From Zeimonas sp050187175 (GTDB lineage Bacteria; Pseudomonadota; Gammaproteobacteria; Burkholderiales; Burkholderiaceae_E), in contig JBFWXS010000025.1 in the NCBI GenBank assembly GCA_050187175.1, forward strand, positions 7,582 to 71,581: a stretch of 64,000 nt of DNA, in the 5' to 3' direction. Shown in pieces: positions 35,393-42,970 of this stretch; the first letter of the stretch is position 1; each line of letters opens with the position of its first letter. The position numbers and the translations under genes were made by a program. The notes under the pieces were generated by a model. It did not search any database, was not told the origin of the DNA, and was given only the letters and a program-made list of their open reading frames with translations.

Positions 35393-37548
35393 GCCCGCCG
35401 CGCGTCTACCTGGGGCCGCCGCCGATGCAGCACGCCGCGCTGCTGCGCGAGCTGCAGCGCTGGGTCGAGCGCGGCTGGCTGCGCGAGCTCGATCGCAGCT
35501 TCGCGGCCTTCGTGGCACAGCAGTCGCCCGCCGCCGATACATTGCTGATCCTCGCTGCCGCGCTGACCAGTCATCAGCTTGGGCGCGGCCATGCCTGCCT
35601 GGATCTGGCCGCCGTGCTCGCCGATGCCGCGACGACACTGTCGCTGCCGCCCGACGATGCCGGCGGCGCTGGGCGAGGCGAGGTGACCGCTACGCCGGCC
35701 CAGCTTCTGGCCGGAATCGACCTGCCGCGCTGGCTGGCCGCGCTGGACGAACCCGCGCTGGTCGGCGAAGGCGACGGCACCACGCCGCTGGTGCGGGCAG
35801 GCGCACGGCTGTATCTGCGCCGCTATTGGCGTTATGAGCGCTCGGTGCGCGCCGCGATCGCACAGCGCGTGACGCCGAACGCGGATGCAGCGCCGCCCGA
35901 CGCGCCGCTCGTCGCGTCACAGGCCCGGCGAGCCCTGGCCGGCGCTCTGGATGCGCTGTTTCCGCGCCGCGCCGGCGCAGCGGCGCCCGACTGGCAGAAG
36001 ATCGCCTGCGCGCTGGCGGCTCGACGGGGTTTCGGCATCATCACCGGCGGCCCCGGCACCGGCAAGACGACCACGGTGGTCAAGCTGCTTGCAGTGCTGC
36101 AGCATCTGGCCTTGTCCGAGTCCCACGGTGCGCGCGGTCTGCGCATCCGGCTGGCCGCGCCCACCGGCAAGGCGGCGGCGCGCCTGAACGAATCGATCGC
36201 CGGCGCAGTGGCCCAGCTGCCCTTGCAGGCGCTTCCCGAAGCGGAGCAGCTGCGCGCCGCGATTCCCACCGAGGTGACGACCGTGCACCGGCTGCTCGGC
36301 AGCCGCCCGGATACGCGGCGCTTCCGTCATGACGAGCGCAATCCGCTGGCGCTCGACGTGCTGGTGATCGACGAAGCCTCGATGCTCGATCTGGAGATGA
36401 TGGCCGCCGTCTTCGCCGCCTTGCCGCCGCAGGCGCGACTGATCCTGCTGGGCGACAAGGACCAGCTCGCGTCGGTGGAGGCGGGGGCGGTGCTCGGTGA
36501 CCTGTGCCAGCGCGCCGACGACGGGCACTATCTGCCGGAGACGGCCGACTGGCTGCAGGAGGTGGCTGGCGAGCGTCTGGAGGCGGCGCTTTGCGATGCC
36601 GGCGGCCGTCCGCTGGATCAGGTCATCGCCAAGCTGCGCGTCAGCCATCGCTTCAGCGCCGACAGCGGCATCGGGCGGCTGGCCGAGGCGGTCAATGCCG
36701 GCGACGGTACGGCGGCCCGGCGGGTGTTCATCGACGGCGGCTTTGCCGATCTGGCGTGGCAGCGCCGCTTCGATGACGACACGCTCGGCCGCCTGGCGAT
36801 CGACGGCGCCCCGGAGGGTTTCGCCGAGGCCGGCAGCGACCTCGCATCGCCGTGCGGCTATCGCCGCTATCTGGACGTGATGCGTGAGCAGCGCCCACCT
36901 GATGACTCGCCGATGCCGTCGTTCGACGATTGGGCGAACGCCGTGCTGCGCGCCTACGGCCGTTTCCAGCTGCTCTGCGCGCTGCGCAACGGACCGCAGG
37001 GCGTGATCGAACTGAATCGGCGCATCGCCGCGCTGCTGCGCGAGCAGGGCCTACTCGATGCCGAGCTCGGCGGCTGGTACGAAGGCCGGCCGGTGCTTGT
37101 CACCCGCAACGATTATGCGCTGGGCCTGATGAACGGCGACGTCGGTGTGGCGCTGAGGGTGCCGGCGCCGGCGCTTGCCGCATCCGACGCACCTGCCGCA
37201 CCGCCCGCGGTATTGCGCGCCACGCTGCGAGTGGCCTTCGCCGACGGCAGCGGCGGCATTCGCTGGGTCCTGCCCAGCCGCCTGCGCGCCGTCGAGACCG
37301 TGTTCGCGATGACGGTGCACAAGTCGCAGGGCTCCGAGTTCTCCCATGCGGCGCTGCTGCTGCCCGAGCGGTCGAGCCCGGTGCTGACGCGCGAACTGGT
37401 CTATACGGGCATCACACGGGCACGGCACTGGTTCACGCTGCTTGCTTCCGACGAGCGGCTGCAGGATGCGGTGCAGCGCCGTGTGGAGCGCACCGGCGGA
37501 TTGATGGACGCGGACGAGGGGCCAGTCGCTTCGAGGCCGGGCGTCTGA
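35389..37548 (+). CDS. recD: Exodeoxyribonuclease V, alpha chain (RecD)
   Basis: The 719-residue 5'-3' SF1 helicase has Walker A GGPGTGKTTT (K226), Walker B VLVIDEASMLDLEMMAA and the GDKDQLASVEAGAVLGDL motif. Near the end come MTVHKSQGSEFSHAALLLPE and LVYTGITRARHW, all standard RecD. The ATG overlaps the recB stop by 4 bases and there is no clear ribosome site of its own, so translation is probably coupled. This is the last gene of a five-gene overlapping run that began at 23639. Confidence 0.94.
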   Translation: MSPPRVYLGPPPMQHAALLRELQRWVERGWLRELDRSFAAFVAQQSPAADTLLILAAALTSHQLGRGHACLDLAAVLADAATTLSLPPDDAGGAGRGEVTATPAQLLAGIDLPRWLAALDEPALVGEGDGTTPLVRAGARLYLRRYWRYERSVRAAIAQRVTPNADAAPPDAPLVASQARRALAGALDALFPRRAGAAAPDWQKIACALAARRGFGIITGGPGTGKTTTVVKLLAVLQHLALSESHGARGLRIRLAAPTGKAAARLNESIAGAVAQLPLQALPEAEQLRAAIPTEVTTVHRLLGSRPDTRRFRHDERNPLALDVLVIDEASMLDLEMMAAVFAALPPQARLILLGDKDQLASVEAGAVLGDLCQRADDGHYLPETADWLQEVAGERLEAALCDAGGRPLDQVIAKLRVSHRFSADSGIGRLAEAVNAGDGTAARRVFIDGGFADLAWQRRFDDDTLGRLAIDGAPEGFAEAGSDLASPCGYRRYLDVMREQRPPDDSPMPSFDDWANAVLRAYGRFQLLCALRNGPQGVIELNRRIAALLREQGLLDAELGGWYEGRPVLVTRNDYALGLMNGDVGVALRVPAPALAASDAPAAPPAVLRATLRVAFADGSGGIRWVLPSRLRAVETVFAMTVHKSQGSEFSHAALLLPERSSPVLTRELVYTGITRARHWFTLLASDERLQDAVQRRVERTGGLMDADEGPVASRPGV

Positions 37549-37585
37549 GCGTGTCCCGCTTGACGTATCGACACTCCGGCCGCCG

Positions 37586-37903
37586 TCACAGCAGAGCCAC
37601 GACCCGCTCGGCGGTCGCCTTGGCCGACTGGGGATTCTGGCCGGTCACCAGCCGGCCGTCGACGACCACGTTCGAGACGAACGGCAGCCAGGCCTTCACG
37701 GAAGGGTCGGCGAGCGGCCACTTGAGCGAGCGCGGCTCCAGCGGCGAAAGGCCGCCCTTGGGGCTCACGATGCGCTGCTCGTACCCCTGCACGGCAAAGA
37801 CGTGCCAGGCATGGGTCAGCTCCGACATCCACAGGCCGGTCGGCTGCGATGGATCTTCGTAGTGAGCGACGTTGGTGACGACGTGAAGAATTCGGCGACT
37901 CAT
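37586..37903 (-). pseudogene. DJ-1/PfpI-family gene with an internal deletion
   Basis: The 105-residue product joins the conserved N-terminal third of a class I glutamine-amidotransferase-like (DJ-1/PfpI) protein (RRILHVVTNVAHYEDPSQPT through VSPKGGLSPLEPRS) directly to its C-terminal end (PFVSNVVVDGRLVTGQNPQS). Family members are about 220-230 residues. The missing middle, about 120 residues, holds the nucleophile-elbow cysteine (CHG), so the protein cannot be catalytic. The frame is intact across the join (DPSVKAWLPFVSN). The first 127 coding bases are repeated at 38004-38130 because of a scaffold join, so the true promoter is the one at 38155. Confidence 0.75.
37777..37903. repeat. Contig-end overlap, copy 1
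   Basis: These 127 bases are identical to 38004-38130, on the other side of the N-run. This is an assembly overlap, not a genomic duplication. Confidence 0.9.
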
Positions 37904-38003
37904 NNNNNNNNNNNNNNNNNNNNNNNNNNNNNNNNNNNNNNNNNNNNNNNNNNNNNNNNNNNNNNNNNNNNNNNNNNNNNNNNNNNNNNNNNNNNNNNNN
38001 NNN
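37904..38003. other. Assembly gap (100 N)
   Basis: Exactly 100 Ns between two identical 127-base contig ends. Removing the Ns and one copy restores a continuous DJ-1-family gene joined to its promoter region. Confidence 0.95.
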
Positions 38004-38130
38004 GCTCGTACCCCTGCACGGCAAAGACGTGCCAGGCATGGGTCAGCTCCGACATCCACAGGCCGGTCGGCTGCGATGGATCTTCGTAGTGAGCGACGTT
38101 GGTGACGACGTGAAGAATTCGGCGACTCAT
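38004..38130. repeat. Contig-end overlap, copy 2
   Basis: Identical to 37777-37903. It carries the first 42 codons of the DJ-1-family gene on the minus strand, with its ATG at 38130 preceded by AGGTGAG. Confidence 0.9.
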
Positions 38131-38154
38131 ATTCTCACCTGGTATTTCAGCTCG

Positions 38155-38185
38155 ACTCTAAGCTTGAATGCAACTTCAAGGTCAA
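38155..38185 (-). promoter_or_regulatory. MerR-type promoter of the DJ-1-family gene
   Basis: On the minus strand, TTGACC (38185-38180) and TAGAGT (38160-38155) are 19 bp apart, the over-long spacer typical of MerR-activated promoters. A dyad CTTGAA-N6-TTCAAG (38163-38180) fills the spacer. The -35 element overlaps the stop codon of the adjacent merR gene (38182-38184). The predicted start is about 18 bases before the ATG at 38130. Confidence 0.72.
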
Positions 38186-38523
38186 GTGATTCGAGATCGC
38201 CCGAGCTCGATCAGCTGCGCTCTGCTTTGCGCAAGCTGAGCCTGCAAGGCCTCGATGTCCTGGACCTTGTGCCGCAGCGTATCGAGCAGGGCGCCACGCT
38301 CCCACTGCGACAGATCGCTGGGCAGCAGCGCGCGCAGCTCGTCCAGGCTGAAGCCCGCACGCTGCCCGGCTACGACCAGCTTGAGCGTCAGGACTGCGTC
38401 GGCGGGATAGCTGCGGTAGCCGTTGGCCTGGCGCTCGACCGTCTTGAGCAGGCCGATGCGCTCGTAGAAGCGGATGCGCGACGGCGCCAGGCCGGTGCGT
38501 TGAGCAAGCTCTCCGATCTTCAT
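38182..38523 (-). CDS. MerR-family transcriptional regulator
   Basis: The 113-residue protein begins MKIGELAQRTGLAPSRIRFY and continues ERIGLLKTVERQANGYRSY, the MerR winged helix-turn-helix. A dimerisation helix with an LLDTLRHKVQDIEALQAQLA stretch follows. It has no cysteine, so metal or thiol sensing through Cys is unlikely. The start at 38523 has CGGAG nine bases upstream. It is divergent from the epimerase-like gene and lies upstream of the DJ-1-family gene. Both have promoters with 19-bp spacers and related TTGA/TCAAG dyads, so it probably controls both. Confidence 0.88.
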   Translation of the reverse strand: MKIGELAQRTGLAPSRIRFYERIGLLKTVERQANGYRSYPADAVLTLKLVVAGQRAGFSLDELRALLPSDLSQWERGALLDTLRHKVQDIEALQAQLAQSRAQLIELGRSRIT

Positions 38524-38552
38524 GTTCACGATGCTCCGAGTGGATGCAGAGT

Positions 38553-38583
38553 TTGACATTGAACTTGACTTCAAGGTTAATCT
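38553..38583 (+). promoter_or_regulatory. MerR-type promoter of the epimerase-like gene
   Basis: TTGACA (38553-38558) and TAATCT (38578-38583) are 19 bp apart, with the dyad CTTGA-CT-TCAAG (38564-38575) in the spacer. The arrangement matches the promoter at 38155 and faces the gene starting at 38627. Confidence 0.7.
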
Positions 38584-38626
38584 CCGGCCGACAAGCACGA
38601 GGTGCGATTCCACCAGGGCGAACGGA

Positions 38627-39445
38627 ATGCAGACGATACTGGGGGCGAACGGCCAGATCGCCACGGAGTTGGCGCGGGAGTTGCGGCGCAAGCACACCAG
38701 CGATGTGCGGCTGGTGAGCCGCAATCCCCGCAAGGTCAACGACACCGACAGTCTGGTGCCGGCCAATCTCCTTGACGCGCGGCAGATCACCCAGGCCGTC
38801 AAGGGCAGCAACATCGTCTATTTCACCGCTGGCCTGCCGCCCGATACGCAGCTGTGGGAAGAGCAGCTTCCCCTGATGCTGAAGAACGCCCTGGATGCGT
38901 GCCGTGCGGCGGGTGCCTGCTTCGCCTACTTCGATAACACCTACATGTATCCGCAGGATGCTCGGCTTCAGACGGAGGCGACGCCTTTCGAGCCGGCTGG
39001 ACGCAAGAGCAAGGTGCGCGCGACGATGGCCTCCATGGTACTGGAGGAGATGGCGAGAGGGGATATTCCCGTTCTCATCGGTCGGGCCCCCGAGTTCTAT
39101 GGCCCAGGGAACACGCAGAACTTCACGAACGCGCTGATCATCGAGAAGCTGAAGGCCGGAAAGAGGCCTCTCGTGCCGGTGCGCGACGACACGCGAAGAA
39201 CGCTGATCTGGACACCCGACGCGAGCCGCGCACTGGCGGCCCTTGGCAATGCGCCGGATGCGTTCGGGCAGACCTGGCATCTGCCGTGCTGCGACGACCG
39301 GCCCACGTACCAGCAGTTCGTCGCCATGGCCAGTGAAGTCTTCGGAAGAGAAGCTTCCTATACGGTCATAGGAAAATGGACGCTGACAGCCGCCGGCCTC
39401 TTCTCCAGGCGGGTGCGCGAGATCAGGGAGCTGCTGCCCCGATAG
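38627..39445 (+). pseudogene. NAD-dependent epimerase-like gene, cut short by a stop codon
   Basis: The 272-residue reading frame is an atypical SDR/NmrA-like protein: ILGANGQIATELARELRR (nucleotide-binding loop), then YFTAGLPPD, YFDNTYMYPQD and IGRAPEFYGPGNTQNF. It ends ...IRELLPR at a TAG (39443-39445). The same frame continues with 27 codons that look homologous to the family's C-terminus (EQDNLFDSAKFKRRFPDFEV) to a TGA at 39524-39526. A single base change from a Tyr codon to TAG is the simplest explanation. A shortened but working enzyme is possible, since the Rossmann core is whole. The ATG at 38627 has only a weak ribosome site. Confidence 0.72.
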
Positions 39446-39518
39446 GAGCAGGACAATCTGTTCGATTCCGCGAAATTCAAGCGACGATTTCCTGACTTCG
39501 AGGTGCAGACCCTCGCGT

Positions 39519-40913
39519 CTACCTGAACCAGGCCCCCGACCGCACCGCCACGAACAGCGTCATGCCGAATGCGACCAGCGCGATGCCTAGCGCGACGAAC
39601 AAGGCCTGGATCGGCGCACCCAGGCGCAATGCGAGCCAGCCGCCCCCCAGCCCGATGGCGAGACGCAGCACGCCGGCCGCCAAAGGCCAGAACAGGCGGC
39701 CGGCTCCCTGTGAAGCGAAGTAGAGTGCCATGCCGAGTCCGAAGAAGCCGAAGCACGGACCGACGATGCGCAGATAGGCGCTGCCGGCGGCGACCATGCC
39801 GGGATCGTCGCTGAACAGCAGCAGCCAATGCTGAGGCCAGATCGCGACGGCGACGCCTATGGTCTCGGTGGCGGCGAAGGCGAGCGCGCCGCCGGTCAGT
39901 GCGATGCGCAGCGCACGCGCTTGATGTCCCGCGCCCACGTTTGCGCCGACCAGCGCGACCAGCGGCGCTCCGACGCCGAAGACCAGCGGGATCAGCAGAT
40001 ACTCGATGCGGGCGCCCGTACCGAAGCCGGCGACGCCGGCCACGCCTGCGCTCGCCGCCACGAGTGCCGTGGCACCGGCGATGACGAGGTTGGTCTGGAT
40101 CGAGTTCAGCGATGAGATCGCTCCCACGCGCAGGATGCCCTGCGACGAGAGCCAGCGCAGCGGCACGCGGCGAAGGCGTATCGTGCTGCGGCCGCTCAGC
40201 ACGTACCAGGCCAGCGCCGCGACCCCGCCGGCATAGAAGATCACCAGGGCTACACCGCCGCCGGCGATGCCCAGCGCCGGCAGCGGGCCGTAGCCGAAGA
40301 TCAGCAGTGGCGACAGAGGTATCAGCAGCACGACGCCGATACAGGTCACGAGCGCCGGCACCAGCATGTTGCCGGTCCCGCGCAGTACGCTGGCCAGCGC
40401 ATTCATGATCCACAGCAGCACATTGCCGGCGAACACGATGTTCGAGTAGCTCAGCGCGGCTTGCAGCGCCGCGCCGTCGCCGCCGAGCAGCCGATAGATC
40501 GGTTCGCCGAAAACGAGGAAGATCGCGGAGAAGCCCAGTCCGAGGACGGCATTGATGAGCAGCGCGTGCAGCACCAGCGTGTCGGCCTCGTCGCGCCGTC
40601 CGGCGCCCAGCGCCCGCGCGACCGCCGACGAGATGCCGCCGCCCATGGCGCCGCCGGAGATCATCTGCATCAGCATGACGGCAGGAAAGACCAGCGCCAT
40701 GCCGGCCAGCGCATCGGTGCCGAGCCGGGCGATCCACCAGGTCTCGATCAGACCGGTCGACGCCTGTGCCACCATGATCAGCACGTTCGGCCATGCCATG
40801 CCGAGCAGCAGCGGAACGATGGGCGCTTGCAGCAACTGCCGCGTGCGCGGATCGACGGCAGGCCGCGGCGAGGCGGGCGCCGTGCCGGTGGGCGCCGCGC
40901 TGGCAGCCGTCAT
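39519..40913 (-). CDS. MATE-family efflux transporter
   Basis: The 464-residue membrane protein has about 12 helices in two homologous halves. It begins, after a Pro/Ala-rich leader, VPLLLGMAWPNVLIMVAQA. Typical MATE features are GLIETWWIARLGTDALAGMA and a second-half segment SLNSIQTNLVIAGATALVAA. MATE pumps export drugs or cationic metabolites using Na+ or H+. The ATG (40913) overlaps the stop of the HxlR gene by 4 bases, so the regulator and pump form an operon. Confidence 0.9.
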   Translation of the reverse strand: MTAASAAPTGTAPASPRPAVDPRTRQLLQAPIVPLLLGMAWPNVLIMVAQASTGLIETWWIARLGTDALAGMALVFPAVMLMQMISGGAMGGGISSAVARALGAGRRDEADTLVLHALLINAVLGLGFSAIFLVFGEPIYRLLGGDGAALQAALSYSNIVFAGNVLLWIMNALASVLRGTGNMLVPALVTCIGVVLLIPLSPLLIFGYGPLPALGIAGGGVALVIFYAGGVAALAWYVLSGRSTIRLRRVPLRWLSSQGILRVGAISSLNSIQTNLVIAGATALVAASAGVAGVAGFGTGARIEYLLIPLVFGVGAPLVALVGANVGAGHQARALRIALTGGALAFAATETIGVAVAIWPQHWLLLFSDDPGMVAAGSAYLRIVGPCFGFFGLGMALYFASQGAGRLFWPLAAGVLRLAIGLGGGWLALRLGAPIQALFVALGIALVAFGMTLFVAVRSGAWFR

Positions 40914-41413
40914 GACCGGGGTGCGCGCGTTGCGCCGGGGCGGGCGTAGCGGCTGCGCGTCCGCTCGTCGGCGGCGGGGCCCGGCGCTTTGCGGAAGACC
41001 GGATCGGTGAGCGGCCGGCCGCTTACTCGATCGATCAGCAGCGGCTCCGCCTCGCGACCGGTGCGGGTGTCGATCAGGACGACGCTCCTGCCTTCCGGAG
41101 CGAAGTGCGTATTGCCCCAGGCCATCAGCGCGATCAGGACCGGCTGGAAGTCGCGGCCGCGCTCCGTGAGCACGTATTCGTCGCGCGGCGGATGCTCGCT
41201 GTAGCGGCGCTTCGCCAGCAGGCCGGCATCGACCAGCGCCTTCAGCCGTCGTGTGAGCATCGCCGGCGTGATGTCGAGGTTCTTCTGGAACTCATCGAAG
41301 CGCCGCAGCCCGTTGAAGGCATCGCGCAGGATCAGCATGCTCCACCATTCGCCAACGCGGTCGAGGCCGCGGGCGATCGGGCACTGCATGTTGCCGAAGC
41401 TCTTGTGCTTCAT
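40910..41413 (-). CDS. HxlR-family transcriptional regulator
   Basis: The 167-residue protein starts MKHKSFGNMQCPIARGLDRV and continues GEWWSMLILRDAFNGLRRFD, the HxlR winged-helix domain, with EYVLTERGRDFQPVLIALMAWG later. HxlR proteins answer to reactive or aromatic compounds and often control adjacent efflux or redox genes. The conserved Cys (C11) at the N-terminus is present. The ATG at 41413 is chosen because the family starts there; an ATG at 41443 would add 10 residues, and neither has a good ribosome site. Two dyads at 41488-41520 lie in its promoter region. Confidence 0.88.
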   Translation of the reverse strand: MKHKSFGNMQCPIARGLDRVGEWWSMLILRDAFNGLRRFDEFQKNLDITPAMLTRRLKALVDAGLLAKRRYSEHPPRDEYVLTERGRDFQPVLIALMAWGNTHFAPEGRSVVLIDTRTGREAEPLLIDRVSGRPLTDPVFRKAPGPAADERTRSRYARPGATRAPRS

Positions 41414-41487
41414 TGCCGGAGGAGGTTTCGACCTACGCCGCATCGCCGGCGGGAGAGGGCGGCGAGCGGCGCGTGGCCATTCGAGGT

Positions 41488-41520
41488 ACTATCGAGTATA
41501 GTGACTATCATAATGATAGT
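41488..41520. promoter_or_regulatory. Two adjacent dyads, likely HxlR operator
   Basis: ACTAT-N5-ATAGT (41488-41502) is followed one base later by the near-perfect palindrome ACTATCATAATGATAGT (41504-41520). Both share the half-site ACTAT and lie between the divergent HxlR and MaoC genes, in a locally AT-rich patch. Autoregulation by HxlR and control of the divergent gene is the simplest reading. Confidence 0.65.
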
Positions 41521-41628
41521 TATGGCCCGCGTCAACGCGTCAATGCATCAAACGACGCGCGCCCGTTTACCCGTGTTCAACTACCCGCCTCAGACGCGGA
41601 TACCCGGCAACCCTTCGACGAGGTGACC

Positions 41629-42102
41629 ATGAGCGACGCCCAGCGGCCGTCTTCGGGAACGATCTTCTATCTGGACGACCTGCAAGTCGGCCTGCGCTTC
41701 AGCAGCCCGGTCTATGAAGTGACCGAGGCGGAGATCAAGGCGTTCGCCGGACAGTACGATCCGCAGCCCTTCCATCTGGACGATGCCGCCGCACGCGGGA
41801 CGCTGTTCCAGGGCCTGGCGGCCAGCGGCTGGCACACGGCGGCGATCACGATGAGACTTCTCGTCGGCGGCGGAGCGCCGATCGCGGGCGGCATCATCGG
41901 TGTCGGCGGCGAGATCGAATGGCCGCGTCCGACGCGTCCCGGCGACCTCCTGCGCGTGGACACCGAGGTGATCGAGATCGTGCCGTCGCGCTCGAAGCCG
42001 CACCAGGGGCTGGTCAGGCTGCGCTCCGAGACGAAGAATCAGCACGGCGAGCTGGCGCAGCGCTTCACGGCCAAGCTGATCGTGCCGCGTCGCGGAAGCT
42101 GA
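41629..42102 (+). CDS. MaoC-like (R)-hydratase
   Basis: The 157-residue hot-dog-fold protein has the hydratase motif FAGQYDPQPFHLDDAAARGT, containing the Asp/His pair of MaoC-type enoyl-CoA hydratases. GLAASGWHTAAITMRL follows. Such enzymes add water to enoyl thioesters in acyl-CoA catabolism. The ATG is preceded by GAGGTGACC. It is divergent from the HxlR-MATE pair and convergent with the ABC operon. Its substrate cannot be inferred. Confidence 0.85.
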   Translation: MSDAQRPSSGTIFYLDDLQVGLRFSSPVYEVTEAEIKAFAGQYDPQPFHLDDAAARGTLFQGLAASGWHTAAITMRLLVGGGAPIAGGIIGVGGEIEWPRPTRPGDLLRVDTEVIEIVPSRSKPHQGLVRLRSETKNQHGELAQRFTAKLIVPRRGS

Positions 42103-42125
42103 CGCGGAGGCAGCAGGGCTGATGC

Positions 42126-42929
42126 TCAGGCCGGCCGTGGCTGCCGCCGCGCCGACACCAGCCCGGCGGTGACCACCGCCACGCTGCCCAGTACCAGCAG
42201 CGTGCTGACAGTGGCGACGGTGGGATCGATCTCGTCGCGCAGCGAACCGAACATCACCTTGGTGATCGTCGCATTGTCGCCGGCCGCGATGAACAGCGAC
42301 ACCACTACCTCGTCCAGCGAAGTGACGAATGCGAACAGCGCGCCCGACAGCACGCTGGCGCGGATCTGCGGCAGCGTGACTGTGAGGAAGGCGCGCAGTC
42401 GCGTGCAGCCCATGCTGCGGGCGACCAGTTCCTGGCTGGCGTCGAACGAGCGCAGGCCGGCCAGCACCGTGACGACGACGAAGGGCAGCGCCAGCATGGT
42501 GTGGGCCAGCACGATGCCGAAGAAGTTGCCCAGGATCTCCATCCGCACGAAGACGTAGAAGATGCCGATCGCCAGGATGATGTGCGGCACCATCAGCGGC
42601 AGCAGCAGCAGCGTCTGCATCTGCCGCAGCACGGCGCTGCGGCCGTGGTGGATGCCGTAGGCGGCGGCCGTGCCCAGCGGCGTGGCCAGCAGCACGGTGC
42701 AGCCGGCGATCTTCAGGCTGGTGAGCAGCGCGCCGTACCACTCCAGTGCGCTGAAGAAGCGCTCGTACCAGCGCAGCGACCAGCCGCGCGGCGGGAAATC
42801 GAGCATGCGGGAATCAGAGAAGGACATCGGCACCACGATCAGCACCGGCAGCACGAGGAACAGTACGACGAGCGCGGCCAGCGCGTAGAGCCACAGGCGG
42901 CGGCGGTGAGGGATCAGCGTCTGTTGCAT
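42126..42929 (-). CDS. Polyamine-type ABC transporter permease (PotC-like)
   Basis: The 267-residue inner-membrane protein has six predicted helices and the EAA loop SQELVARSMGCTRLRAFLTV. It starts with a short basic segment, then LWLYALAALVVLFLVLPVLI. Layout and sequence fit the second permease of spermidine/putrescine-type importers. It is the last gene of the eight-gene operon that starts at 49186. The substrate is uncertain; Rieske oxygenases in the same operon suggest an aromatic or quaternary-amine ligand. Confidence 0.85.
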   Translation of the reverse strand: MQQTLIPHRRRLWLYALAALVVLFLVLPVLIVVPMSFSDSRMLDFPPRGWSLRWYERFFSALEWYGALLTSLKIAGCTVLLATPLGTAAAYGIHHGRSAVLRQMQTLLLLPLMVPHIILAIGIFYVFVRMEILGNFFGIVLAHTMLALPFVVVTVLAGLRSFDASQELVARSMGCTRLRAFLTVTLPQIRASVLSGALFAFVTSLDEVVVSLFIAAGDNATITKVMFGSLRDEIDPTVATVSTLLVLGSVAVVTAGLVSARRQPRPA

Positions 42930-42970
42930 GGCGGGGCGCGTGGTGCGTCAGCGGTCGTCTGAAGCCAGGT

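Noticed and set aside
37777..38130. 127-bp direct repeats as a transposon or recombination footprint
   Set aside because: They flank exactly 100 Ns and recur with the same length at the second gap, so they are assembly overlaps.
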